The notes under the pieces were generated by a model that worked only from the letters and a program-made list of their open reading frames with translations, did not search any database and was not told the DNA's origin. From an uncultured Microbacterium sp. (GTDB taxonomy: Bacteria > Actinomycetota > Actinomycetes > Actinomycetales > Microbacteriaceae), in the NCBI RefSeq assembly GCF_900078385.1, contig NZ_FLQR01000001.1, positions 62,001-126,000 on the forward strand: a stretch of 64,000 nt of DNA, read 5' to 3'. Below, in pieces: positions 33,540-42,791 of the stretch. A program made the position numbers and the translations under genes. Every line of letters starts with the position of its first letter. Position 1 is the stretch's first letter.

Positions 33540-35069
33540 ATGGAGCCCCTCCGCAGCCTCATCGTGTGGGTGCCCGATTGGCCGGTCGTCGCCCTCACGC
33601 GAGACGGCGACGATCCGCCCGACCCGGAGCTGCCGATCGCCGTCTTCGCGAAGGGCGCCGTCGCGGCGTGCTCCGCAGCAGCCCGCGTCGAGGGGGTGCG
33701 GCGGGGGCAGCGGCGGCGTGACGCGCAGGCGCGCTGCCCGCATCTGCTCGTGGTCGAGGCCGACGAGACGCGCGACCACCGGGCGTTCGCGCCGCTCATC
33801 GCCCGCCTCGAGGAGCTCGCGCCGGGGGTGCAGCTCCTGCAGCCGGGACTCTGCGCCCTGCGCGCCCGAGGTCCCGCCCGCTTCTACGGCGGGGAGGCGG
33901 CCGCTGCGACGGTGCTGGTCGGCGCGCTCGCCGACGCCGGGCTGGCCGATGTCCGCGCCGGGATCGCCGATGGGCCGTTCACCGCGGAGCAGGCCGCCCG
34001 CGCCGGGACGCGGCGGGAGGATCCGCTGCGGATCGTGCCGGCGGGGGAGTCCGCCGCCTTCCTCGCCCCGCTGCCGGTCACGGCGCTGGAGGACGACGTG
34101 GTCGACCTCTTCGCGCGGCTGGGCGTGAAGACGCTCGGGCAGGTGGCCGAGATGGCCCCGGAGCGCCTCGTCGAGCGGTTCGGGCCGCGCGGCGCGCGCC
34201 TGCACGCGCTCGCCGCGGGGTCGGACTCCCGGCCCGTGACACCCCGGACCCCGCCGCCCGAGCTGCACCGCGAGGTCTCCTTCGAGCCGCCGCTCGAGCT
34301 GGCCGAGCAGGTCGCGTTCGGCATGCGCATCGCAGCGGAGGAGTTCATCGCGGGGCTCGGGGCCGTCGACCTCGTCTGCACGGAGCTGCGGGTCGTGCTG
34401 ACGGGCGACCACGGCGACCGCAGCGACCGGGTGTGGTTGCATCCCGGCGCCTTCGACGCGTCCGCCGTCGTCGACCGGGTGCGCTGGCAGCTCGCGGAGC
34501 AGGGGCTCCGCAGCCCCGTCGCGCGGGTGCGGATCGAGCCGGAGGGGGTGGATGCCGCCTCCCATCACACCGCCACCCTGTTCGGCTCGGGTCCCGAGGA
34601 GCGCGTGCACCACGCCCTGTCCCGTGTGCAGGCGATGCTCGGGCATCGCGGCGTGCTCATCCCGGCCGTCGGCGGCGGCCGGTGGCTCGCGGAGCGGCAG
34701 ATGCTCGTGCCGTGGGGCGACCGGCCCGTCGGCACGCAGACGCGCGACCGCCCGTGGCCGGGGAGCCTGCCCGATCCGCTGCCGGCGACCGTGTTCGCCG
34801 AGCAGGTGCCCGTCGCCGTGGTCGACGGTGACGGCGACATGGTCGCCGTCGACGGGCGCGGCGAGCTCACGGCATCCCCCGTCGCCCTCGTCGCGGGCGG
34901 CCGTTCCCGCGCGATCGGGACGTGGGCCGGTCCCTGGCCGGTCATCGAGCGGGGGTGGGATGCCCGCGCGCGGCGCGCGCACCGCTTCCAAGTGGTCGAC
35001 ATCACCCAGACCGCCTGGCTGCTCGTGTGCGAAGAGGGCGTCTGGCACGCCGAAGGGCTGTACGACTGA
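33540..35069 (+). CDS. imuB: ImuB, catalytically inactive Y-family polymerase-like protein
   Basis: 509 residues from ATG 33540, one base after the imuA' stop. The Y-family fold is seen: N-terminus SLIVWVPDWPVVAL where active polymerases have DxDxFF, palm/fingers with RGQRRRDAQARCPHL, then thumb and little-finger regions. The catalytic acidic residues are missing, as known for ImuB. RQMLVPWGDRPV near residue 385 resembles the beta-clamp-binding motif of mycobacterial ImuB (QLPLWG). ImuB is thought to scaffold DnaE2, ImuA' and the sliding clamp. It overlaps dnaE2 by 1 nt (TGATG). Confidence 0.93.
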   Translation: MEPLRSLIVWVPDWPVVALTRDGDDPPDPELPIAVFAKGAVAACSAAARVEGVRRGQRRRDAQARCPHLLVVEADETRDHRAFAPLIARLEELAPGVQLLQPGLCALRARGPARFYGGEAAAATVLVGALADAGLADVRAGIADGPFTAEQAARAGTRREDPLRIVPAGESAAFLAPLPVTALEDDVVDLFARLGVKTLGQVAEMAPERLVERFGPRGARLHALAAGSDSRPVTPRTPPPELHREVSFEPPLELAEQVAFGMRIAAEEFIAGLGAVDLVCTELRVVLTGDHGDRSDRVWLHPGAFDASAVVDRVRWQLAEQGLRSPVARVRIEPEGVDAASHHTATLFGSGPEERVHHALSRVQAMLGHRGVLIPAVGGGRWLAERQMLVPWGDRPVGTQTRDRPWPGSLPDPLPATVFAEQVPVAVVDGDGDMVAVDGRGELTASPVALVAGGRSRAIGTWAGPWPVIERGWDARARRAHRFQVVDITQTAWLLVCEEGVWHAEGLYD

Positions 35070-38000
35070 TGGGCTTCCACAACCCCTCCGTGCCGTGGTC
35101 GGAGATGGAGCGGCTGCTCAGCGACCGGCGCCGCCCCGAGGGCACCCCCGCGAACGCCGACGGCGGGGACAGCCCCGCCTGGTCGCGCAAGCGCGGGAAG
35201 TACGCGCCGCCGCCCATCGAGCGTCCCGACACCGCCGTGGCGTACGCCGAGCTGCACGCGCACTCGTCGTTCTCGTTCCTCGACGGGGCGTCGTCGCCGG
35301 AGGAGCTCGCCGAGGAGGCCGAGCGGCTCGGGCTGCACGCCCTCGCGGTGACCGACCACGACGGGTTCTACGGGATCGTCCGCTTCGCCGAGGCCGCCGA
35401 GCACCTCGCGGTGAAGACGGTGTTCGGTGCGGAGCTGTCGCTCGACCTGCCGAAGCCGCAGAACGGCGAGCCCGACCCGGCAGGCGCGCACCTGCTCGTC
35501 CTCGCCCGCGGGGAGGAGGGGTATCACCGGCTCGCGGCGGCGATCACCCACGCGCAGCTCGCCGGGCAGGAGAAGGGGCGGCCGCTCTACGACCTCGACG
35601 AGCTGGCGGCGCAGGGCGACGGGCACTGGGCGATCCTCACCGGATGCCGGAAGGGCACGGTCCGCCACGCGCTCGCCGCCGGCGGCGCCGCGGCGGCCGC
35701 CGACGAGCTCGACCGGCTCGTCGCCCTGTTCGGGCGGGATGCCGTCAACGTCGAGCTCATCGACCACGGCACCCCCACCGACTCGCGCGACAACGACCTG
35801 CTTGCCGCCCTCGCCCGCGACCGGGGGCTGCCGATCCTCGCAAGCAACAACGTGCACTACGCCGTCCCGGAGAAGGTGCAGCTGGCCGCGGCCGTCGCGG
35901 CCGTGCGCGCGAACCGCGGGCTCGACGAGCTGGACGGGTGGCTGCCCTCCCACGCCGGCGCGCACCTGCGCTCCGGTGTGGAGATGGCCCGGCGGTTCCG
36001 CCGGTATCCCGGCGCCGTCGCGCGCACCGTCGAGCTCGCCGACGAGCTGGCCTTCCCGCTTCGGCGGGCGAAGCCCGCCCTGCCGAAGCTGCCCGTCCCG
36101 GAGGGGCACACGCCCATGACGTGGCTGCGGAAGCTCGTGTGGGACGCGGTGCCCCGGAAGTACCCCGACCTCCCGCCGGAGGACCGCGCCCGCATCGAGC
36201 GGGAGCTCGGGGTCATCGAGCAGAAGGACTTCCCCGGCTACTTCCTCATCGTGCACGGGATCGTGCAGGAGGCGCGGCGCCGCGGCATCCTGTGCCAGGG
36301 GCGGGGGTCCGCCGCCAACAGCGCCGTGTGCTACCTGCTGGACATCACCGCGATCGACTCGATCTACTTCCAGCTGCCGTTCGAGCGGTTCCTCTCGGCG
36401 CTGCGCGAAGAGGAACCCGACATCGACGTGGACTTCGACTCCGACCGGCGGGAGGAGATCATCCAGTGGGTGTACGCCACCTACGGGCGGGACCGGGCCG
36501 CGCAGGTCGCCAACGTCATCCAGTACCGCCCGAAGAACGCCGTCCGCGACATGGCCAAGGCGCTCGGGCATTCGCCGGGGCAGCAGGACGCCTGGTCGAA
36601 GCAGGTCGAGCGGTGGGGCGCGATGCTCGAGTCGGGACCGGACCACGACATCCCCGACCGCGTCATCGAGTACGCCGCCGAGCTGTTGAAGGCGCCGCGG
36701 CACCTCGGCATCCATTCCGGCGGGATGGTGCTCACCGATCGGCCCGTCGGCGAGGTCGTGCCGATCGAGCACGCCCGGATGGAGAACCGCACCGTCATCC
36801 AGTGGGACAAGGACGACGCCGCGTGGATGGGGCTCGTGAAGTTCGATCTGCTGGGGCTCGGGATGCTCGCGGCCCTGCAGTACTGCTTCGACATGATCGC
36901 GGAGGCCACGGGGGAGCGGTGGGAGCTCGCCACGATGCCGAAGGAGGAGCAGGCCGTCTACGACATGCTCTGCCGCGCCGACTCGATCGGCGTGTTCCAG
37001 GTCGAGTCCCGCGCGCAGATGGGGCTGCTCCCGCGCCTGCAGCCGCGCCGGTTCTACGACCTCGTGATCGAGATCGCGCTCATTCGCCCCGGTCCCATCC
37101 AGGGCGGCGCCGTGCACCCGTACGTGCGGCGCAAGCTCGGGCAGGAGAAGGTCACGTATGCCCACGAGAAGCTCCGGCCCGTGCTCGAGCGCACCCTCGG
37201 GATCCCGGTCTTCCAGGAGCAGCTCATGCAGATGGGCATGGCGGTCGGCGGGCTGACGGGTGAGGATGCCGATCTGCTGCGCCGCGCGATGGGCTCCAAG
37301 CGCGGCATCGAGCGGATCGACTCGCTCAAGCGGAAGCTGTACGCCGGGATGGCGGAGAACGGGCTCGTCGGCGACGTGGCCGATGACATCTATACGAAGA
37401 TCCAGGCGTTCGCGAACTTCGGGTTCGCCGAGAGCCACTCGCTGTCGTTCGGGCTGCTCGTCTATGCGTCGTCGTGGCTCAAGCTGCACTACCCGGGCGT
37501 CTTCCTCGCCGGGCTGCTGCGCGCCCAGCCGATGGGCTTCTACTCGCCCGCGACCCTCGTCGCCGACGCGCGCCGGCACGGCGTGGAGGTGCGCCGCCCC
37601 GACCTGCTGCTCTCCGGGGTCGAAGCCGGGCTCGAGGTGGTCGAGGGTGGTGTGGCGGGTGCGCCGACGGGCCGCGACGTGTGCGCCGAGCGCCTCCAGC
37701 CGCCCGTCGGCCCGTTCGACATCCACGCGCCGGACGAGTACGCCGCGCACCGCCGCGACGGCGCGTTCGCCGTGCGGCTGGGGCTCGCCGCCGTCACCGG
37801 CATCGGCGCGCGGCTGGCCGAGCGGATCGTCGCGGAGCGCGACGCGCGCGGGCCGTACCGCGACCTCCGCGACCTCGTGCGCCGGACGGGCGCGAACACC
37901 GCGCAGCTGGAGGCGCTCGCGACGGCGGGGGCGTTCGAGTGCCTCGGCATCACGCGGCGCGAGGGCATCTGGCTGGCGGGGGATGCCGCGCAGGACCGCA

Positions 38001-38470
38001 TCGAGTTCCTGCCGGACTCGCTCGTGGCCGTGCAGCCGCCGCTGTTCCCCGACCCGACGAGCTACGAGACGCTCGCCGCCGACCTCTGGGCGACCGGGAT
38101 CTCCACCGACGACCACCCGATGACGCACTACCGGTCCGAGCTCGATGCGCGCGGCGTGCTCACCTCCCGCGAGCTGCGCACGCACGAGAGCGGCCGCCGC
38201 ATCGAGGTGGCCGGGCTCGTGACGCACCGGCAGCGGCCGGCGACGGCATCCGGTGTCACGTTCCTGAACCTCGAGGACGAGCACGGGCTCGTCAACGTCA
38301 TCTGCTCGACCGGCGTGTGGAACCGCTACCGCCGGGTGCTGCGCGACAGCCCCGCGCTCATCGCCCGCGGCATCCTGGAACGCTCGACGGAGGGGGTGAC
38401 GAACGTGCTGGCCGACCGCTTCGACGATCTCCGCGTGGGGGTGCAGCACCGCTCGCGCGACTTCCGGTGA
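35069..38470 (+). CDS. dnaE2: Error-prone DNA polymerase DnaE2
   Basis: 1133 residues from ATG 35069. The PHP domain begins AELHAHSSFSFLDGASSPEE near residue 60. The C-family palm has GRGSAANSAVCYLL and PDIDVDFDSDRREE with the catalytic Asp pair (about 451-453). Thumb and fingers follow, then the helix-hairpin-helix and an OB domain with VAGLVTHRQRPATASGVTFL near 1050. It lacks the tau-binding C-terminus of replicative DnaE1. It carries out SOS-induced translesion synthesis with ImuA' and ImuB and is the last gene of the operon. Confidence 0.97.
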   Translation: MGFHNPSVPWSEMERLLSDRRRPEGTPANADGGDSPAWSRKRGKYAPPPIERPDTAVAYAELHAHSSFSFLDGASSPEELAEEAERLGLHALAVTDHDGFYGIVRFAEAAEHLAVKTVFGAELSLDLPKPQNGEPDPAGAHLLVLARGEEGYHRLAAAITHAQLAGQEKGRPLYDLDELAAQGDGHWAILTGCRKGTVRHALAAGGAAAAADELDRLVALFGRDAVNVELIDHGTPTDSRDNDLLAALARDRGLPILASNNVHYAVPEKVQLAAAVAAVRANRGLDELDGWLPSHAGAHLRSGVEMARRFRRYPGAVARTVELADELAFPLRRAKPALPKLPVPEGHTPMTWLRKLVWDAVPRKYPDLPPEDRARIERELGVIEQKDFPGYFLIVHGIVQEARRRGILCQGRGSAANSAVCYLLDITAIDSIYFQLPFERFLSALREEEPDIDVDFDSDRREEIIQWVYATYGRDRAAQVANVIQYRPKNAVRDMAKALGHSPGQQDAWSKQVERWGAMLESGPDHDIPDRVIEYAAELLKAPRHLGIHSGGMVLTDRPVGEVVPIEHARMENRTVIQWDKDDAAWMGLVKFDLLGLGMLAALQYCFDMIAEATGERWELATMPKEEQAVYDMLCRADSIGVFQVESRAQMGLLPRLQPRRFYDLVIEIALIRPGPIQGGAVHPYVRRKLGQEKVTYAHEKLRPVLERTLGIPVFQEQLMQMGMAVGGLTGEDADLLRRAMGSKRGIERIDSLKRKLYAGMAENGLVGDVADDIYTKIQAFANFGFAESHSLSFGLLVYASSWLKLHYPGVFLAGLLRAQPMGFYSPATLVADARRHGVEVRRPDLLLSGVEAGLEVVEGGVAGAPTGRDVCAERLQPPVGPFDIHAPDEYAAHRRDGAFAVRLGLAAVTGIGARLAERIVAERDARGPYRDLRDLVRRTGANTAQLEALATAGAFECLGITRREGIWLAGDAAQDRIEFLPDSLVAVQPPLFPDPTSYETLAADLWATGISTDDHPMTHYRSELDARGVLTSRELRTHESGRRIEVAGLVTHRQRPATASGVTFLNLEDEHGLVNVICSTGVWNRYRRVLRDSPALIARGILERSTEGVTNVLADRFDDLRVGVQHRSRDFR

Positions 38471-38532
38471 GACGTCCCCTGTCATGCGCCGGCCGCTCCC
38501 GCAAGGGGCTGGGGATGCCGCCGCCGGCGGCG

Positions 38533-38538
38533 TACCGT
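38533..38538 (+). promoter_or_regulatory. -10 element of poxB-like gene (leaderless type)
   Basis: TACCGT followed by 7 nt and ATG 38546. It overlaps the alternative GTG 38537, which argues against that start. Confidence 0.45.
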
Positions 38539-38545
38539 GGCGCGC

Positions 38546-40276
38546 ATGCCGAACGTCGCGGAGTTCTTCATCGACACCCTCGTCCGAGCCGGAGTGACAC
38601 GCGTCTGGGGGCTCGCGGGCGATTCGCTCAACGCCTTCACCGACGCGCTGCGCCGGGACGGGCGGATCGAGTGGCTGCACATGCGGCACGAGGAGGCCGC
38701 CGCCTTCGCCGCCGGCGCGGACGCGGAGCTGACCGGCGAGCTCGCCGTCGTCGCCGGCTCCAGCGGCCCCGGCAACCTGCACTTCATCAACGGGCTCTTC
38801 GACGCGAACCGCAACCGGGTGCCCGTGCTCGCGATCGCCTCGCACATCCCCTCCGCCGAGATCGGCGGCGGCTACTTCCAGGAAACGCACCCGCAGGAGC
38901 TGTTCCGCGAGTGCAGCGTGTACTCCGAGCTCGTCGGCGACCCTTCGCAGCTGCCGTGGGTGCTGGAGATCGCGATGCGCGCGGCCGTCGAGAAGCGTGG
39001 CGTCGCCGTCGTCACGGTCCCCGGCGACCTGTTTTTCCAGGACGCGCCCGACCGCAGGCCGACCGCGCCCATCCGCCGCGCGCTCAGCGAAGTCGTGCCG
39101 GTCGAGTCCGAGCTGCGCGCCGCCGCCGACATGCTCAACGGCGCGAAGAAGATCACGATCCTCGCCGGTGCCGGCGTCGAGGACGCGCACGACGAGGTCA
39201 TCGCGCTCGCGGAGGCCCTGCAGGCGCCGATCGTGCATGCCCTCCGCGGCAAGGAGCACATCGAGTGGGAGAACCCGTACGACGTCGGGATGACGGGGCT
39301 GCTCGGGTTCGCGTCCGGCTACCGCGCGATGGAGAAGTGCGATGCGCTGCTCATGCTCGGCACCGACTTCCCGTACCGGCAGTTCTTCCCGGAGAAGGCG
39401 CAGATCGTGCAGGTCGACATCCGCGGCGAGCAGCTCGGCAAGCGCACCCCCGTCGACGTCGGCATCGTCGGCGGTGTGCGCGAGACCGCCTTGGCGCTGA
39501 TGCCGCTCATCACCGCGGGCCGCAACGGCAAGCACCTGAAGGAGAGCGTCGACCACTACGCGAAGACACGGCGCCAGCTCGACGACCTGGCCGTCGACGA
39601 CGGCAAGACGCCGCTGCATCCGCAGTACGTCACGCGGATGATCGACGAGCTGGCCGCACAGGATGCCGTCTTCACGGCCGACGTCGGCAGCCCGGTGATC
39701 TGGGCGGCGCGGTACCTCACGATGACGCGGGACCGGCGGCTGCTCGGTTCGTTCGTCCATGGGTCGATGGCGAACGCCCTGCCCCAGGCGCTCGGTGCGA
39801 AGGCCGCCGATCGGTCGCGGCAGGTCATCGCGCTGGCCGGCGACGGCGGACTCTCGATGCTCCTCGGCGACCTCCTCTCGGCGCGGCAGAACGACCTGCC
39901 GGTGGTCATCGTCGTCTACAACAACTCGTCGCTGAACTTCATCGAGCTCGAGATGAAGGCCGCCGGGATCGTCACGTTCGGCACGGAGTTGACCAACCCG
40001 AACTTCGCCGACGTCGCCCAGGCGATGGGGATCACCGGCATCCGCGTGGAGAAGGGGACGGAACTGCGGCCGGCATTGGAGGCCGCGTTCGCGAGCGGCG
40101 GGCCGGTGCTGCTCGACGTGGTGACGGCGCGTGACGAGCTGTCGATCCCGCCGGCCATCACGCTCGCGCAGGCGAAGGGCTTCACGATCTGGGCGCTCAA
40201 GACCGTGCTGTCCGGGCGAGGCGACGAGCTGTTGGACCTTGCCGACACCAACGTGTGGCGGCGGATCTTCAAGTAG
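38546..40276 (+). CDS. poxB: TPP-dependent enzyme, pyruvate dehydrogenase (quinone)/pyruvate oxidase type
   Basis: 576 residues from ATG 38546. The N-terminal TPP (Pyr) domain has TRVWGLAGDSLNAFTDALRR and the activating Glu in RHEEAAAFAAGADA. The middle domain is at about 190-320. The C-terminal TPP-binding motif is LAGDGGLSMLLGDLL ... VVIVVYNNSSLN (GDG-x-NN). The order and the residues around SSGPGNLHFINGL follow PoxB. The C-terminal peptide (KTVLSGRGDELLDLADTNVW) resembles the membrane-association tail of PoxB. It probably decarboxylates pyruvate to acetate and CO2, passing electrons to quinone via FAD. An acetolactate-synthase-like role is less likely. Confidence 0.88.
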   Translation: MPNVAEFFIDTLVRAGVTRVWGLAGDSLNAFTDALRRDGRIEWLHMRHEEAAAFAAGADAELTGELAVVAGSSGPGNLHFINGLFDANRNRVPVLAIASHIPSAEIGGGYFQETHPQELFRECSVYSELVGDPSQLPWVLEIAMRAAVEKRGVAVVTVPGDLFFQDAPDRRPTAPIRRALSEVVPVESELRAAADMLNGAKKITILAGAGVEDAHDEVIALAEALQAPIVHALRGKEHIEWENPYDVGMTGLLGFASGYRAMEKCDALLMLGTDFPYRQFFPEKAQIVQVDIRGEQLGKRTPVDVGIVGGVRETALALMPLITAGRNGKHLKESVDHYAKTRRQLDDLAVDDGKTPLHPQYVTRMIDELAAQDAVFTADVGSPVIWAARYLTMTRDRRLLGSFVHGSMANALPQALGAKAADRSRQVIALAGDGGLSMLLGDLLSARQNDLPVVIVVYNNSSLNFIELEMKAAGIVTFGTELTNPNFADVAQAMGITGIRVEKGTELRPALEAAFASGGPVLLDVVTARDELSIPPAITLAQAKGFTIWALKTVLSGRGDELLDLADTNVWRRIFK

Positions 40277-40305
40277 GGGCGGTTGGCGGCGGGCGGCACA
40301 TGACT

Positions 40306-40337
40306 GCGAGGCGAGGCGAGGCGAGGCGGAGCGGGGC
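40306..40337. repeat. Short GCGAG tandem repeat
   Basis: Four exact GCGAG units (40306-40325) followed by degenerate GCGGA and GCGGG units, between convergent genes ending at 40276 and 40489. The rest of this 212-nt gap shows nothing recognisable. Confidence 0.5.
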
Positions 40338-40488
40338 GGGTCGTCGCGTTGTTAGGCGTCGGCGACCGCACATTGCCGGCCGGCCCATCCTTCGGGGAGA
40401 TCGCGACGCAAGGCAGACCCGCGTGAGGCGGCGCCGGGTGGAGCGCGTCGGTGCCGTGCGATGCGAGGGCGGGGCGGGGCAAGCCTTA

Positions 40489-41868
40489 TCAGAACGGGGG
40501 CGGGTCCGTATCGGTGACGACACCCGTCGGGCTGGTCCAGGTGAGGCCGGCACCGTTCGCGACCAACGACCAGCGGGTCTCGTCCTTCAGGGAGTGATGG
40601 TGCGGGCAGAGCGGACCGAGGTTGTCGGCTGACGTGGCGCCGCCGTCGGTCCAGCGGGTGCGGTGGTCGATGTCGCAGCGATGCGAAGGGCGGGTGCAGC
40701 CGGGGAAGGTGCACGTGGGGTACAGGACGCCGAGGTAGCGCTGCAGATCGCGCGAGACCCGACGCGTCGAGCGGTCGACGGAGAGCACGGCGCCGGAGAT
40801 GGGGTCTGTGAGCACACGGATCCAGCTGGACGCGCCGCCGGCGAGGCGCCGGGCGGTGTCGATGTCGATGGGGCCGACGCCGTCGAGGGTCGCCGGCTCG
40901 TCGGAGTGCCCGAGCAGCGTCAGTACCGGCACCGTCACGCGCACCGTGGTCGTCACCCCGAGGCCGAGGTCGCCGCTCTGCAACAGGTCGCAGGCGAGAT
41001 CGGCGCGCAGCTGTGGAAGGGTTCGCTGCTCGTCGGGCTGCGCGGCGAGGTGCCGAGCGTGGTCTTCGACGCGTTCCTCGATCGCCTTGACCTTCGCGGC
41101 CGGCGCCGAGACCAGGATCGTCCCCATGCCGTCCATGTCGTAGTCGAACCAGGCCGCGCGGTCTTCGGCGGCGCGCGCGTGGCGCTGCTCGATCGACTCC
41201 GGGTGCACGCGTTCCCGCAGCGCTCGCGCGAGGCGGCGCAGCCGGCCATGACCGAGCTCCTGCGCGGGCTGGGCGACGCCGTCATCGAACGCCTGCCAGG
41301 TCTCCGGGTCGTCCGGAAGGCTTGTCGCAAGCTCGGCGATCGTCGCCGCGCTCTGCTCGGGGACGGACCCCGCGCGATACGCGGTCCAGAGGGCGGGGCA
41401 CCGACGCTGCAGCACATCGGCGCGATGCGCGCGCGTCCGGACGTGGTTCTCGGACACGTGCACCCGGACGCTGAGATCCGCCGCCGCCGACCGCACGGCG
41501 AGGCTGCGCCGTCGCGCTCGCACCGAAGCGATGGTCTCGCCCCGCGGAGGCAACCAGGCACGGTGCAGCGTCGGATCCGGGCCGAGCCACGGCACCGTAT
41601 CGGCTGCGGCGCGCACGAGCACGTCGTGGAACAGCTCGTCCTGTGCCGCGGACAGCAGCCGGGTCGAGCGCACGGCGTTCTCGGCTGCGCGCAGCTCGTC
41701 GGTCAGCGAGAGGGGAGACGGCGACGGGAGGTCGCCGTCCTCGCCCTCGTCGTCGACCCAGCCGGCGCGCTCCTCGTACTCGCGGTCCAGCACCGCCGTG
41801 TAGGCCTCGACGAACGCGGGGTCGGACCAGAGGCCCTGCATCCCGTCATCCATCGTCGAAACCTTCAT
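40489..41868 (-). CDS. HNH endonuclease with DUF222 (13E12-repeat family)
   Basis: 459 residues. The DUF222 helical domain occupies most of the protein (ELRAAENAVRSTRLLSAAQ near residue 57 through about 340). The C-terminal HNH has CTFPGCTRPSHRCDIDHRTR, DGGATSADNLGPLCPHHHSLK, with CxxxC and DH...HHH. This family (13E12-like) is highly multi-copy in Actinobacteria and often linked with mobile DNA. Its function is not established. A TAGCGT 6 nt before the ATG fits a leaderless mRNA. Confidence 0.93.
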   Translation of the reverse strand: MKVSTMDDGMQGLWSDPAFVEAYTAVLDREYEERAGWVDDEGEDGDLPSPSPLSLTDELRAAENAVRSTRLLSAAQDELFHDVLVRAAADTVPWLGPDPTLHRAWLPPRGETIASVRARRRSLAVRSAAADLSVRVHVSENHVRTRAHRADVLQRRCPALWTAYRAGSVPEQSAATIAELATSLPDDPETWQAFDDGVAQPAQELGHGRLRRLARALRERVHPESIEQRHARAAEDRAAWFDYDMDGMGTILVSAPAAKVKAIEERVEDHARHLAAQPDEQRTLPQLRADLACDLLQSGDLGLGVTTTVRVTVPVLTLLGHSDEPATLDGVGPIDIDTARRLAGGASSWIRVLTDPISGAVLSVDRSTRRVSRDLQRYLGVLYPTCTFPGCTRPSHRCDIDHRTRWTDGGATSADNLGPLCPHHHSLKDETRWSLVANGAGLTWTSPTGVVTDTDPPPF

Positions 41869-41874
41869 AACTCG

Positions 41875-41880
41875 ACGCTA
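41875..41880 (-). promoter_or_regulatory. -10 element of DUF222-HNH gene (leaderless type)
   Basis: On the minus strand TAGCGT is followed by 6 nt and ATG 41868. Confidence 0.5.
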
Positions 41881-41941
41881 GTCGCAGCCTCCGACATTCA
41901 GAGATATCAGCGACACCTTGCGATGGAAGCGCTCCGCCCAC

Positions 41942-42751
41942 TCACGAGCATCGCCGGAACGTGTACCCCTCGTCGTCGGGGGCGCCGAGCGCGCGGTCGC
42001 GGAGGATGATCGAGCGCGGGTGCTCGGGGTCGGCGCAGACCTCGTCGAACGACACACCCGTGAGGTTGTCGGTGTATTCGATCGCCAGCACGTCGTCGCC
42101 GTACACGTCGGTGTACGCGTCGCATTCGCGGTACGCGCCGCATTCCTCGGCGATGGCGAAGTCGAAGTGCGCGGACGCGTGGAGCACCGCCGTGTCCTCC
42201 GCGGCGTTCTTCTGAGCCGCCGCGAGCCCTGCCGCGTGCGCGACGTCGACGAGGCGACGCGCGAGCACGACGGCATCCGCTCGCTCGAGCAGTCCGCGCG
42301 CGCGGCTGTAGGTGTCGAGGTTGTCGAACTCGACGGCATCGAATCCGTCCTCGGCGCACCCGCGGATCCACGGGCCGACGACCGCGACGACGGCCTCGGC
42401 ATCGGAGGTGTCGACGAACGCCTCGTCGGGCCAGTCCGGGTCGAACACGACATCGCGCGCGGCATCCCGGAGGAGAAGCTCGTCCGGCCAGTCACCGAGT
42501 TCGCCCGGCTGAGTCTGGAACGCGTTCACGTAGCAGATCGAGTACATGTCCTCCCCGGGTGAGGCGGTGCGATCGCGCACGACGACGTCCACGGACACGT
42601 CGGGCTCGTACGGCGCGCCCAACTGGTAATCGAAGACCGCTCCCGGGGGCGGCGGCGCGGGAGGGGACGGCGTGCAGCCGCTCAGGACGGCGACACCCAG
42701 CGCGCCCCCGATCAGGGCCGCATGCGCAGGATGGATGCCGCGACGAACCAT
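41942..42751 (-). CDS. GH114-like lipoprotein (endo-alpha-1,4-polygalactosaminidase family)
   Basis: 269 residues from ATG 42751. This start is chosen over GTG 42769 because TACCGT lies 6 nt upstream of the ATG. The lipoprotein signal has lipobox VLSGC (Cys26) and a Pro-rich spacer. The GH114/TM1410 barrel has a YSICYVNAFQTQPGE strand, then PDEAFVDTSD and DGFDAVEFDNLDTYS (acidic catalytic candidates), and KNAAEDTAVLHASAHFDFAI with EECGAYREC. The family hydrolyses alpha-1,4-galactosaminan; the natural substrate here is unknown and may be a surface polysaccharide. Confidence 0.88.
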   Translation of the reverse strand: MVRRGIHPAHAALIGGALGVAVLSGCTPSPPAPPPPGAVFDYQLGAPYEPDVSVDVVVRDRTASPGEDMYSICYVNAFQTQPGELGDWPDELLLRDAARDVVFDPDWPDEAFVDTSDAEAVVAVVGPWIRGCAEDGFDAVEFDNLDTYSRARGLLERADAVVLARRLVDVAHAAGLAAAQKNAAEDTAVLHASAHFDFAIAEECGAYRECDAYTDVYGDDVLAIEYTDNLTGVSFDEVCADPEHPRSIILRDRALGAPDDEGYTFRRCS

Positions 42752-42757
42752 GCGGTG

Positions 42758-42763
42758 ACGGTA
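42758..42763 (-). promoter_or_regulatory. -10 element of GH114-like gene (leaderless type)
   Basis: On the minus strand TACCGT is followed by 6 nt and ATG 42751. It decides the start. Confidence 0.5.
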
Positions 42764-42791
42764 TCGCACGCCGCCCGCGGGCGGGGGTCAC

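Noticed and set aside
34922..35068. Earlier start for dnaE2
   Set aside because: Frame is open but lies within imuB; ATG 35069 overlaps the imuB stop as expected for translational coupling.
34565..39760. Very long open frame (over 1700 codons) on the minus strand
   Set aside because: Antisense shadow of imuB, dnaE2 and the poxB-like gene; Arg/Gly/Val/His-rich composition is typical of complementary frames in high-GC DNA.
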